Shown: one piece after another, positions 33,890 to 41,645 of the stretch | Numbering within the stretch: position 1 is the stretch's first letter | Layout: the number at the start of each line of letters is the position of its first letter | Origin: Flavobacteriales bacterium | GTDB taxonomy: Bacteria; Bacteroidota; Bacteroidia; Flavobacteriales_F; PHOS-HE28 | Reading direction: 5' to 3' | Length of the DNA: 64,000 bases | Assembly: GCA_016699575.1 (NCBI GenBank) | Contig: CP064979.1 | Location: forward strand, 868,001 to 932,000 | Translations under genes and position numbers: made by a program | Notes under the pieces: model-generated | Databases searched by the model: none | Seen by the model: only the letters and a program-made list of their open reading frames with translations | What the model was told of the DNA's origin: nothing

Positions 33890-34893
33890 GCACGAACACG
33901 ACGGAGGGATTGCTGCGGAGGCTTACCGCTGGCGACCGTGCAGCCCTGGCGCAAGCCATCACCTTGGTGGAGAGCCAGGCCGATGCTCAACAAGCGAGCG
34001 CTGCGGAACTCGTGAGTGCTGCCCTGGCCGTTGGTGTGCCATCGCTGCGCGTCGGCATCACCGGCATACCGGGTGTGGGGAAAAGCACCCTCATCGACGC
34101 GCTCGGACATGCGCTCATCAACCAAGGCCATCGGGTGGCCGTGCTGGCCATTGACCCGAGCAGCGCACGCAGCGGTGGTAGCATCCTTGGCGATAAGACC
34201 CGCATGGAGCGGCTGGCCGTGCACGAGGCGGCCTTCGTGCGCCCAACGTCCACGGGCGGCAATCTTGGAGGTGTCGGTCGGCGCACCCGTGAAACGATAG
34301 CGCTGTGCGAAGCGGCCGGCTACGACCGTGTTCTTGTGGAAACGGTTGGTGTGGGCCAGAACGAACTTGAGGTGGACCACCTGACCGACCTTAACGTCCT
34401 TGTTATGATGCCCGGCACCGGGGACGAGCTGCAAGGGATCAAGCGCGGGATCATGGAAGCGGCCGATATCATCGTGCTGAACAAATCCGATGAGGTGGAC
34501 CTCGCCGTGCTAACACGCGCGCGCAACGACCTGCAGCAGGCTTTGCATCTTACTCACCCGCGCTTTCATGGCCGGATCGCGAAGGTCCTCACGTGCAGCG
34601 CTCTCCTGGGCAAGGGTCTTTCCGAATTGATCGCACATATCGACGTCCTGCACGCGGACCGCTTGGCGGCAGGGCTCTGGCAGCAACGGCGATCGGAGCA
34701 ACTGCGCGAATGGGTTTGGGCATCAGCCGAGGAGCAATTGCTCAACCAATTCCGCAAGGAACTTTCCATGGACCCGGTCCGGACCGGACTGGAGGTGGAT
34801 GTGACCTACGGCAGGACCAGCCCCGCAGCTGCAGCGCGATGTTTGGTGGACCGGTTCAGAACATCCGGCGCACCTCCTCGCGAAGAACAATAA
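33886..34893 (+). CDS. meaB: Methylmalonyl-CoA mutase-associated GTPase MeaB
   Basis: A 335-residue G3E-family GTPase that protects and loads adenosylcobalamin-dependent methylmalonyl-CoA mutase. Walker A motif GITGIPGVGKSTLIDALGHA near residue 57, the DPSSARSGGSILGDKTRM switch region, the VETVGVGQNELEVDHLTDL Walker B/base region, and the NKSDE guanine-specificity motif. Standard family length. The ATG at 33886 overlaps the upstream stop codon, which decides the start over an earlier in-frame codon at 33859. The mutase genes themselves are not in this window. The 3' end overlaps the convergent gene by 38 nt. Confidence 0.95.
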   Translation: MSTNTTEGLLRRLTAGDRAALAQAITLVESQADAQQASAAELVSAALAVGVPSLRVGITGIPGVGKSTLIDALGHALINQGHRVAVLAIDPSSARSGGSILGDKTRMERLAVHEAAFVRPTSTGGNLGGVGRRTRETIALCEAAGYDRVLVETVGVGQNELEVDHLTDLNVLVMMPGTGDELQGIKRGIMEAADIIVLNKSDEVDLAVLTRARNDLQQALHLTHPRFHGRIAKVLTCSALLGKGLSELIAHIDVLHADRLAAGLWQQRRSEQLREWVWASAEEQLLNQFRKELSMDPVRTGLEVDVTYGRTSPAAAARCLVDRFRTSGAPPREEQ

Positions 34894-35392
34894 GTGCCTC
34901 GTCGCTCGGGGTGTGGGACAAGCGGGATGCGGTCTCGAACACGTGCTGGCTCAGCTCGGTACCGGACGCATCCTCGCCAGTTTGCTGGTAGGCGATATTG
35001 ATGATGCGGATGGTCTCCTCCTTGGCTTGCCGCACCTTCTGCCAAGCGCGATCGCTCACGTAGATCTGCTGGGTGATGTTGTGATCGAACTCCTCCCGCA
35101 CGGTGGCCGTGAGCTCGCTCTGCAGCATACGGCTCGTCATATTGCTCTTGTGCACCCGCAGCACAAGCGGCCCCGGCTTGATGCGCTCCAAGAACAGCGT
35201 GAGGCGTTCATAGGCCTGAAGCCGCACTGGAAGCAGGTTCTTGTGGTCCTCCTTCTTGATCTCGGCCAGTTTCAGGTTATTGGCCTCCGTGGCCCGCCCA
35301 CCAAGGAACTGCCGGATGAGGTAGAACGCCGTGAGGAACACCACAACACTGGGCAACAGCACCAGCAGCACATTGAAAAGCTTGTCGTCCAT
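34856..35392 (-). CDS. Membrane-anchored conserved hypothetical protein (DUF7935-like)
   Basis: A 178-residue protein with one N-terminal transmembrane helix (about 6-28, LLVLLPSVVVFLTAFYLI) followed by a helical, charged cytosolic region (LAEIKKEDHKNLLPVRLQAY, ERLTLFLERIKP, FDHNITQQIYVSDRAW). The pattern matches a conserved Bacteroidota family of unknown function with a similar length; the family name is from memory and less certain than the architecture. Its 3' end overlaps meaB on the opposite strand by 38 nt. Confidence 0.75.
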   Translation of the reverse strand: MDDKLFNVLLVLLPSVVVFLTAFYLIRQFLGGRATEANNLKLAEIKKEDHKNLLPVRLQAYERLTLFLERIKPGPLVLRVHKSNMTSRMLQSELTATVREEFDHNITQQIYVSDRAWQKVRQAKEETIRIINIAYQQTGEDASGTELSQHVFETASRLSHTPSDEALIVLREEVRRMF

Positions 35393-35461
35393 CGTTCAAA
35401 AAGCTGTTGACGAATATCGGTACGCGATCCTTACAGCCCCGGAACGCGGGAAGGGCTTGGT

Positions 35462-35469
35462 TAGTTTTG
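35462..35469 (+). promoter_or_regulatory. Bacteroidota -7 box (TAGTTTTG)
   Basis: A perfect TAnnTTTG match 48 nt upstream of the aminotransferase ATG at 35518. No clear TTG -33 element at the usual spacing. Confidence 0.5.
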
Positions 35470-35517
35470 GCCGCCGTTGCCGAAGATCCGACCTTCCGCA
35501 CGGCCCATGCGAAAGGA

Positions 35518-36696
35518 ATGCACCTCTCCCCGACCGTAACAGGCATTGCCGAGCCGGCCACCCTGCTCATGGCACGCCGCTGCCGCGAGCTCCGCGCCCA
35601 AGGCAAGGATGTCATCGACCTCAGCTTGGGCGAACCCGACCACGCCCCGCCTGCCTTCGCCCTGAAGGCAGCCGAGGAAGCCCTGAAAGGCAACTGGCAC
35701 AAGTACCCGCCCGTGAACGGCTACCAGGACGTGCGTGAGGCGATCGCACGGAAGTTCAAGCGCGACAACGGGCTCGACTACGCCGCCGACCAGATCGTTG
35801 TGAGCACGGGCGCCAAGCAGGCCATCATGAACGTGGTGCTGAGCTTGGTGGGCCCGGGCGATGAGGTGGTCATCCCCGCCCCGTTCTGGGTAACGTATGC
35901 CGAGCAGGTGAAGCTGGCGGGCGGCAAACCGGTGATCGTGCAGAGCACCTTGGAGGAAGATTGGAAAGCGCCCATCGAGCGGATCGCGGCTGCGATCACA
36001 CCGCGAACACGCCTGCTCATGTTCAGTAGCCCCTGCAATCCCAGTGGTAGTGTTTTGTCTGCTTCCGAACTACAGGCCTTGGCAGAGGTGGTGGCCAAGC
36101 ACCCAGAGCTGTACGTGATCAGCGATGAGATCTACGAGCACATCGTGTTCGATGGTACGCACCGCTCTTTCGCCGCCTTGCCGGGCATGTACGAACGCAC
36201 CATCACCGTTAACGGATTGAGCAAGGCATTTGCGCTCACGGGTTGGCGCGTTGGATACATCGGTGCACCGCAATGGATCGCCAAGGCATGCAACACCGTG
36301 CAAGGCCAGTTCACCAGCGGTGCGAACAGTATCGCGCAGCGCGTGGCGTTGGCATGCATGGACGCCGACCCGGCCTTGCTCGCCGGCATGCGCACTGACT
36401 TCCTCCGCCGTCGCGATCTTGTGCTGGCCGCCATGAATCAAGTGCCAGGCTGGCGTTGCAACGTGCCACAAGGTGCCTTCTATGTGCTCCCTGATGTGCG
36501 CAGCAGCATCAACGGCAAGACGATAAAGAACAGCGTAGACCTCAGCCTTCATTTGCTGGATGCCGCTGGGGTGAGCTTGGTGGAAGGGGACAGCTTCGGC
36601 GCGGCCGGCACAGTGCGCATCAGCTACGCGACCAGCGATGCTAACCTGACCGAAGCCATGGCGCGCATATCAAAGGCAGTGTCCGCATTGAACTGA
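35518..36696 (+). CDS. Aspartate-type aminotransferase (class I, PLP-dependent)
   Basis: A 392-residue fold-type I aminotransferase of the bacterial Ib aspartate aminotransferase type. Motifs: DLSLGEPDHAPPAFAL, VSTGAKQAIMNVVLSLV, PFWVTYAEQVKLAGG, LMFSSPCNPSGSVLS, ISDEIYEHIVFDG, the cofactor lysine in VNGLSKAFALTGWRVGYIG and the terminal substrate arginine in VRISYA. It transfers amino groups between aspartate (or prephenate-type substrates) and 2-oxoglutarate. The ATG at 35518 follows GAAAGGA and begins the conserved region; the longer frame from 35407 lies over the promoter box. Confidence 0.93.
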   Translation: MHLSPTVTGIAEPATLLMARRCRELRAQGKDVIDLSLGEPDHAPPAFALKAAEEALKGNWHKYPPVNGYQDVREAIARKFKRDNGLDYAADQIVVSTGAKQAIMNVVLSLVGPGDEVVIPAPFWVTYAEQVKLAGGKPVIVQSTLEEDWKAPIERIAAAITPRTRLLMFSSPCNPSGSVLSASELQALAEVVAKHPELYVISDEIYEHIVFDGTHRSFAALPGMYERTITVNGLSKAFALTGWRVGYIGAPQWIAKACNTVQGQFTSGANSIAQRVALACMDADPALLAGMRTDFLRRRDLVLAAMNQVPGWRCNVPQGAFYVLPDVRSSINGKTIKNSVDLSLHLLDAAGVSLVEGDSFGAAGTVRISYATSDANLTEAMARISKAVSALN

Positions 36697-36701
36697 CAGG
36701 C

Positions 36702-37697
36702 ATGCAGAACGCTGCCCGGCTCATCGATGGCATGAAGGGGCTCACCGCCATGGTGGTAGGCGACGTGATGGTGGACGCCTACCTGTGGGGCAAGGTGGAC
36801 CGCATCAGCCCGGAGGCGCCCGTGCCCGTGGTGGCCGTCAGCTCGCGCAGCGCGAGACTGGGCGGAGCGGCGAACGTGGCCTTGAACCTGCGTGCGCTTG
36901 GAGCTACACCTGTTGTCCTGAGCGCAGTGGGCGACGACGAGAATGCCGCTCTGCTCAAGAGGCTCTTCACCGATGCCGGTCTCACCTCCGAGGGATTGGT
37001 GACCACGAAGGATCGGCGCACTACCGTGAAGACGCGCGTGATCAGTGGTCATCAGCACATCGTGCGTGTCGACGAAGAGGATGACGCACCGCTTGCCGAT
37101 GCGCATGGACAGCAGCTCTTGGAAGCAGCCCGCCGCCTGTTCGCGGCAAAACGCCCGGATGTGCTGGTGTTCGAGGACTACGACAAGGGCGCACTGACCC
37201 CAACGACCATTGGGGGGCTGATCGCCTTGGCGAAAGAGCATGGTGTGCCAACAGCGGTCGATCCGAAGAAGCGCAACTTCTTCGAGTACCGAGGAGCGGA
37301 CCTCTTCAAACCCAACCTGAAGGAGCTGCGCGAAGGATTGAAGATCGACCTGCGCAACGGAGACCTTGCAGCGGTGAAGGCGGCGGTGATCCAGTTGGAA
37401 GCGCGACTGGGCAATGCGGTTTCGTTGATCACCCTCAGTGAGCATGGCGTTCATGTGCACGGCAGTGGTGAAGAACATACCCTGCCAGCGCACAAGCGCG
37501 AGATCAGCGATGTTAGCGGCGCAGGTGACACCGTGATCGCCGTGGCGGCGTTGTGCCTGGCGCAAAGTGCGGGCCTGCGCGATCTTGCTGAACTGAGCAA
37601 CCTGGCCGGCGGGCTGGTGTGCGAGCATGTGGGCGTGGTGCCCATCGACAGGGATCAACTGCTCCGCGAAGCGCAACGCCTCGCGGCCGCACCATGA
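36702..37697 (+). CDS. rfaE1: D-glycero-beta-D-manno-heptose-7-phosphate kinase
   Basis: A 331-residue PfkB/ribokinase-fold kinase. N-terminal AMVVGDVMVDAYLWGKVDRI followed by SPEAPVPVV (substrate binding) and LGGAANVALNLRALGA. The C-terminal ATP/anion-hole motif is SDVSGAGDTVIAVAALCLA near residue 270. The pattern and length fit the heptose kinase half of HldE/RfaE, which phosphorylates heptose-7-phosphate for ADP-heptose synthesis in lipopolysaccharide. No fused nucleotidyltransferase domain is present. It overlaps the next gene by an ATGA and follows the aminotransferase by 5 nt. Confidence 0.9.
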   Translation: MQNAARLIDGMKGLTAMVVGDVMVDAYLWGKVDRISPEAPVPVVAVSSRSARLGGAANVALNLRALGATPVVLSAVGDDENAALLKRLFTDAGLTSEGLVTTKDRRTTVKTRVISGHQHIVRVDEEDDAPLADAHGQQLLEAARRLFAAKRPDVLVFEDYDKGALTPTTIGGLIALAKEHGVPTAVDPKKRNFFEYRGADLFKPNLKELREGLKIDLRNGDLAAVKAAVIQLEARLGNAVSLITLSEHGVHVHGSGEEHTLPAHKREISDVSGAGDTVIAVAALCLAQSAGLRDLAELSNLAGGLVCEHVGVVPIDRDQLLREAQRLAAAP

Positions 37698-38413
37698 GCG
37701 TGACGCCATACGGCACGGACGCCACCAAGCGCGAGCAGGTGGAGCACATGTTCGATGCCATTTCACCCAAGTACGACCTGCTGAACCGCGTGCTCTCCAT
37801 GGGCGTGGACCAGTCTTGGCGACGCAAGACCATCAAGGCGATCGGCGCCGAGCCGGTGGAGCGCCTGCTGGACGTGGCCACGGGCACTGCCGACATGGCC
37901 ATCATGGCCGCACGCAGGAACGCCGCCCGTTCCATCGTCGGCGCGGACATCAGCGCGGGCATGCTCGAAGTCGGCAAGAAAAAAGTGAAGTCCGCCGGTC
38001 TGGAGGAACGCATCGTTCTGCAGCAGGCCGACAGCGAAGCGCTTCCCTTCACCGACAACACCTTCGACGCGGCTTCGGTGGCCTTCGGAGCGCGCAACTT
38101 CCAGGACCTGCGCAAAGGCCTCGCGGACATGTGCCGCGTGCTCCGCCCCGGTGGACGCATCTTCGTACTTGAATTCTCCAAACCTTCGGGGTTGATGAGC
38201 CCGTTGTTCCGGTTCTACTTCCACTTCATCATGCCGCTCATCGGCCGGTTGGTGAGCAAGGACAGCGCCGCCTACACCTACCTGCCCAAGAGCGTGGATG
38301 CTTTCCCGGACGGTGACGCATTCCTGGCGGTGCTGCGGGCCGCGGGGTTCAGGGAGGTTGCCCAGCGGCGTTTCACTGGAGGCATTGCGACTCTTTACTC
38401 AGGAAGGAAATGA
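37694..38413 (+). CDS. ubiE: Demethylmenaquinone methyltransferase
   Basis: A 239-residue class I SAM methyltransferase of the UbiE/MenG family, the last step of menaquinone synthesis. Characteristic strings are MFDAISPKYDLLNRVLSMGV, RLLDVATGTADMAIMAAR (SAM motif I), QADSEALPFTDNTFDAASVA, FGARNFQDLRKGLADMCRVL and RPGGRIFVLEFSKPS. The ATG at 37694 overlaps the stop of the heptose kinase; the upstream extension of the frame is the kinase in another frame. It overlaps porT downstream by 4 nt. Bacteroidota commonly place this gene next to porT. Confidence 0.95.
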   Translation: MSVTPYGTDATKREQVEHMFDAISPKYDLLNRVLSMGVDQSWRRKTIKAIGAEPVERLLDVATGTADMAIMAARRNAARSIVGADISAGMLEVGKKKVKSAGLEERIVLQQADSEALPFTDNTFDAASVAFGARNFQDLRKGLADMCRVLRPGGRIFVLEFSKPSGLMSPLFRFYFHFIMPLIGRLVSKDSAAYTYLPKSVDAFPDGDAFLAVLRAAGFREVAQRRFTGGIATLYSGRK

Positions 38414-39186
38414 TCCCGGGCCCCGTGCGTTACTGGCCTAACTTCCCCACCGTGATGCGCTTGTCCCCTGCTTTCCGGAAATTCCTCCTTGCGGGCCTCC
38501 TTGCCTTCTCGCTGCACGGCACATACGCCCAAAAGCGCATCATCACGCAGAACCTGCCCAACTTCGATCTGCACCGCTTCCACTTCGGCTTCCTGCTCAG
38601 CTACAATACCAGCGACTTCTACATGCGCCTGAAGCCAGGGGCGCTCACGAACGACAGCCTATTGTTCCTCGACCATGTGCGGGCACCGGGCTTCAACCTC
38701 GGCATCGTGGGTTCCTTGAACATGGGCAACTATTTCAGCCTGCGCTTCCTCCCCACGCTCAGCTTCCAGGACCGCATCCTCCGCTACGGTTTCCGCAGGG
38801 CCGATGGCACCGTGGCCGACTTCGACAAGGCCGTGGAAAGCACCTACCTCGAGTTCCCGTTGCACATCAAATTCCGCAGTGCGCGCATCAACAACTTCGC
38901 GGTGTACATGCTGGGCGGTGGCAAGTTCAGCATGGACATGGCCACCAAGAAGGACGTGAACAATGAGATCGATGACGAAGTGGTGGTGAAGCTGGAGAAG
39001 TATGATTACAGCGTTGACGTTGGAGCCGGGTGCGACATGTTCCTCCCCTACTTCAAGTTCGGCATCGAGCTGAAACACAGCATCGGACTGGCCAACCTGG
39101 CTATCGACGACGGCACACGCTTCAGTGTGCCGATCGAGAGCATCCGCACAAAGGTGTGGGTGCTCACCTTCACCTTCGAGGGCTGA
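38410..39186 (+). CDS. porT: PorT family T9SS outer-membrane barrel protein
   Basis: A 258-residue protein. An N-terminal extension and hydrophobic signal segment (about 22-42, ends GTYAQ) are followed by an eight-stranded barrel: LHRFHFGFLLSYNTSDFYMR, LGIVGSLNMGNYFSLRFLPT, LSFQDRILRYGF, ESTYLEFPLHIKFRSARINN, YMLGGGKFSMDMATKKD, VDVGAGCDMFLPYFKFGIEL and a closing aromatic strand. The adjacency to ubiE and these motifs match PorT, a protein required for T9SS function and hence for export of the many sorting-domain proteins in this window. An internal ATG at 38455 could be the real start, but the ATGA overlap supports 38410. Confidence 0.85.
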   Translation: MIPGPVRYWPNFPTVMRLSPAFRKFLLAGLLAFSLHGTYAQKRIITQNLPNFDLHRFHFGFLLSYNTSDFYMRLKPGALTNDSLLFLDHVRAPGFNLGIVGSLNMGNYFSLRFLPTLSFQDRILRYGFRRADGTVADFDKAVESTYLEFPLHIKFRSARINNFAVYMLGGGKFSMDMATKKDVNNEIDDEVVVKLEKYDYSVDVGAGCDMFLPYFKFGIELKHSIGLANLAIDDGTRFSVPIESIRTKVWVLTFTFEG

Positions 39187-39214
39187 GGACCTGTTCCTGC
39201 GTTCTTTGCGGCGG

Positions 39215-40804
39215 ATGCGTTGCACCGTTGATATTGCCCTTTCGCCCGCCGCCGCCAACGACCCGGAGCAAGTGCGGGAAGCAGCTGCCGACGCAGCAGG
39301 TGTTGTACTCGCCCAAGTTCCGTGCGCGCGGATCGTGAAACGCAGCATTGATGCCCGCGGCCGGCAGGTGCGATTGCGGCTGCGCGTTGAGGTCGGCGAC
39401 GAACCGTACACCGACGACGAGATACCGGCACTGGACCTTCCCGACGTGTCGCGCGCAGCCCCGGTCATCATCATCGGTTGTGGACCGGCCGGACTGTTCT
39501 GCGCGCTACGGTCCATCCAGCTCGGCCGCCGCCCGATCATTGTGGAACGCGGCAAGGATGTTCGTGCGCGCCGACGTGATCTGGCCGCGATCAACAAGGA
39601 GTTCGTTGTGGACCCCGACAGCAATTACTGCTTTGGCGAAGGTGGTGCGGGCACGTACAGTGATGGCAAGCTGTACACCCGGAGCAGCAAACGTGGCGAT
39701 GTGGCTGGCATCCTGCGGACCCTGGTTTCGTACGGGGCCTCACCGGATATCCTTGTCGACGCGCATCCTCACATCGGCACCAATAAGCTGCCGGGCATCA
39801 TCACCGCCATGCGTGAGTCCATCCTTGCGGCGGGCGGCGAGGTGCGTTTCGGTCATCGCGTCACCGACCTGCTCGTGCGCGATGGTGCGATCAGAGGAGT
39901 GCAATGCTCGGACGGCACCGAATTGCTCGCTGAGCATGTGGTATTGGCAACCGGCCATAGTGCCCGCGACATCTTCACGCTGCTGCAACGCAAAGGCATC
40001 CGCATCGAAGCGAAACTGTTCGCCATGGGTGTGCGCATCGAACACCCGCAGCACATCATCGATCGCATCCAGTACCACTGCGATGTGCGCGACCCTCTTC
40101 TGCCGCCCGCCAGCTACAGCCTTGTGCAACAAGTGAACGACCTGGGCGTGTACAGCTTCTGCATGTGCCCGGGCGGCATCATAGCGCCGTGCGCCACGGC
40201 CCAGGACGAAGTGGTGACCAACGGCTGGAGCCCGAGCAAGCGCAACAATCCATACGCTAACAGTGGTATGGTGACCACGGTGGACCCGGCGAATGCCGAT
40301 CACCGCACCCCCGGCCCCTCTCCAAAGAAGAGGGGAGGAATACCTGCCGAGCTCCAGGGAATGGCATACCAACGCGATGTGGAGCACGCAGCATGGATCG
40401 CCGGAGGACGAACGCAACAAGCCCCCGCGCAACGCATGGAGGATTTCATCGGCGGGCGCGCATCCGCCGACCTTCCGGATTGCAGCTACCCACCGGGCAT
40501 TGTGCCCTTTCGCATTGACCAACTGCTGCCCAAGGACGTTTCGTTCCGCTTGCGCGAAGCATTGAAACGGTCGGGCGGCACCATGCGCGGATATCGAACC
40601 AACGAGGCTGTGGTAGTGGCCGTGGAAAGCCGGACGAGTTCCCCCGTGCGTATACCCCGCGACCCCGCCAGCCTGCAACACGTGGAAGTCAAAGGCCTCT
40701 ACCCGTGCGGCGAAGGTGCTGGCTACGCCGGTGGCATCGTCAGCGCGGCAATGGATGGATGGAAAGTCGCGGAAGCCCTGTGCGCTGTGGCTGTCAGCGA
40801 CTAA
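39215..40804 (+). CDS. FAD-dependent oxidoreductase (NAD(P)/FAD-binding protein)
   Basis: A 529-residue flavoprotein. A small N-terminal domain (1-80) is followed by the dinucleotide-binding motif VIIIGCGPAGLFCALRSIQL, the GEGGAGTYSDGKLYTRSSKR motif typical of this uncharacterised dehydrogenase family, VVLATGHSARDIFTLLQRKG, and a C-terminal FAD motif YPCGEGAGYAGGIVSAAMDG. Substrate unknown. Residues about 366-376 (PGPSPKKRGG) are a low-complexity insert encoded by a palindromic element at 40315-40335 similar to the one in valS. ATG at 39215 is used because the longer frame only overlaps porT. Confidence 0.88.
   Translation: MRCTVDIALSPAAANDPEQVREAAADAAGVVLAQVPCARIVKRSIDARGRQVRLRLRVEVGDEPYTDDEIPALDLPDVSRAAPVIIIGCGPAGLFCALRSIQLGRRPIIVERGKDVRARRRDLAAINKEFVVDPDSNYCFGEGGAGTYSDGKLYTRSSKRGDVAGILRTLVSYGASPDILVDAHPHIGTNKLPGIITAMRESILAAGGEVRFGHRVTDLLVRDGAIRGVQCSDGTELLAEHVVLATGHSARDIFTLLQRKGIRIEAKLFAMGVRIEHPQHIIDRIQYHCDVRDPLLPPASYSLVQQVNDLGVYSFCMCPGGIIAPCATAQDEVVTNGWSPSKRNNPYANSGMVTTVDPANADHRTPGPSPKKRGGIPAELQGMAYQRDVEHAAWIAGGRTQQAPAQRMEDFIGGRASADLPDCSYPPGIVPFRIDQLLPKDVSFRLREALKRSGGTMRGYRTNEAVVVAVESRTSSPVRIPRDPASLQHVEVKGLYPCGEGAGYAGGIVSAAMDGWKVAEALCAVAVSD
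40315..40335. repeat. In-frame palindromic element inside oxidoreductase gene
   Basis: Inverted repeat CCCCTCT ... AGAGGGG with a 7-nt centre (CCAAAGA), translated PSPKKRG. It resembles the palindrome in valS (19035-19057) in core sequence, size and coding phase. Confidence 0.65.
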
Positions 40805-40817
40805 CGGAGCTTTGCTG

Positions 40818-41579
40818 TCAGCCAATGGATCGCCTTGCGAACTCCATGCACAGTGCTGCAGCGGCTGTAGCTACGTTCAGGGACTCCGCACCGCCGAATT
40901 GCGGAATGGCAACGACCGCAGAAGCGCACGCTTTCACCTCAGGCGATAGGCCGTGTGATTCGCTACCCAGTACAAGAACGGCCGGACGTTGAAGATCAGC
41001 AGAGAACACATTGGCCCCATCGCCATCCGCGAGGTAGATGTGCGCGCCTGCTGAAGACCAAGCACGCAAGCACACGGCCAGTTCATCGTAGCGCACCTGC
41101 ACGCGCAGGATACTGCCCATGCTCGCCTGCACGCACTTCGGGTTGAAGACTTCCACGGTGCCCTTGCTGCACAGCACACGCTTCACCCCGAAGCGATCGG
41201 CAATGCGCAGGATGGTGCCCAGGTTCCCGGGGTCGGTAATGCGATCAACGGCCAATACGAGTTCCTCGTTCGCGGGCGCCTTGTCGGACGCCTCAGGCAA
41301 GAAGGGCAGCGCGGCCACCACCTCGTTGCCTGTCTCAAAGGTGCCGAGCTTCTCCAGTTCGTGGTCAGGCAGTACCTCGAACCCTACGCCGGCATGTTTT
41401 GCCAGCGGGGCCAAGGCACCGGCCGCACCGGCCGTTGCGAAAACGGCCCGAGGCTTGAACGGTGAAGACAGCAGCTCCGAAACCATCTTATGACCCTGCA
41501 CCAGGAACAGGCCCAATTCTTCGCGCCCCTTCTTGGAGCGCAGGGCACGCAGCTGTTTGCGTTCGGCCGGGGTGGTCAA
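40818..41579 (-). CDS. TrmH (SpoU) family RNA methyltransferase
   Basis: A protein of about 253 residues with an N-terminal RNA-binding segment (LRSKKGREELGLFLVQGHKM) and a SPOUT catalytic domain: LAVDRITDPGNLGTILRIAD (motif 1), VLVLGSESHGLSPEV (motif 2), IPQFGGAESLNVATAAAALC (motif 3, knot and SAM binding). It 2'-O-methylates tRNA or rRNA ribose; the target is not readable. No ATG is available: TTG at 41579 gives the usual family length, and a GTG at 41609 would add ten residues and overlap the promoter box of the divergent tamL-like gene. Convergent with the oxidoreductase gene, 13 nt apart. Confidence 0.88.
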   Translation of the reverse strand: MTTPAERKQLRALRSKKGREELGLFLVQGHKMVSELLSSPFKPRAVFATAGAAGALAPLAKHAGVGFEVLPDHELEKLGTFETGNEVVAALPFLPEASDKAPANEELVLAVDRITDPGNLGTILRIADRFGVKRVLCSKGTVEVFNPKCVQASMGSILRVQVRYDELAVCLRAWSSAGAHIYLADGDGANVFSADLQRPAVLVLGSESHGLSPEVKACASAVVAIPQFGGAESLNVATAAAALCMEFARRSIG

Positions 41580-41589
41580 GGAGCGCGGA

Positions 41590-41597
41590 TATATTTG
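41590..41597 (+). promoter_or_regulatory. Bacteroidota -7 box (TATATTTG) for tamL-like gene
   Basis: A perfect TAnnTTTG match between the divergent RNA methyltransferase gene and the tamL-like gene. Initiation a few bases downstream would give a leader of about 40 nt before the TTG at 41646. Confidence 0.6.
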
Positions 41598-41645
41598 GCC
41601 GTGCCCCACGAACGCCGGGCAGGCGGGCCGAAAGTAGCCTGCACG

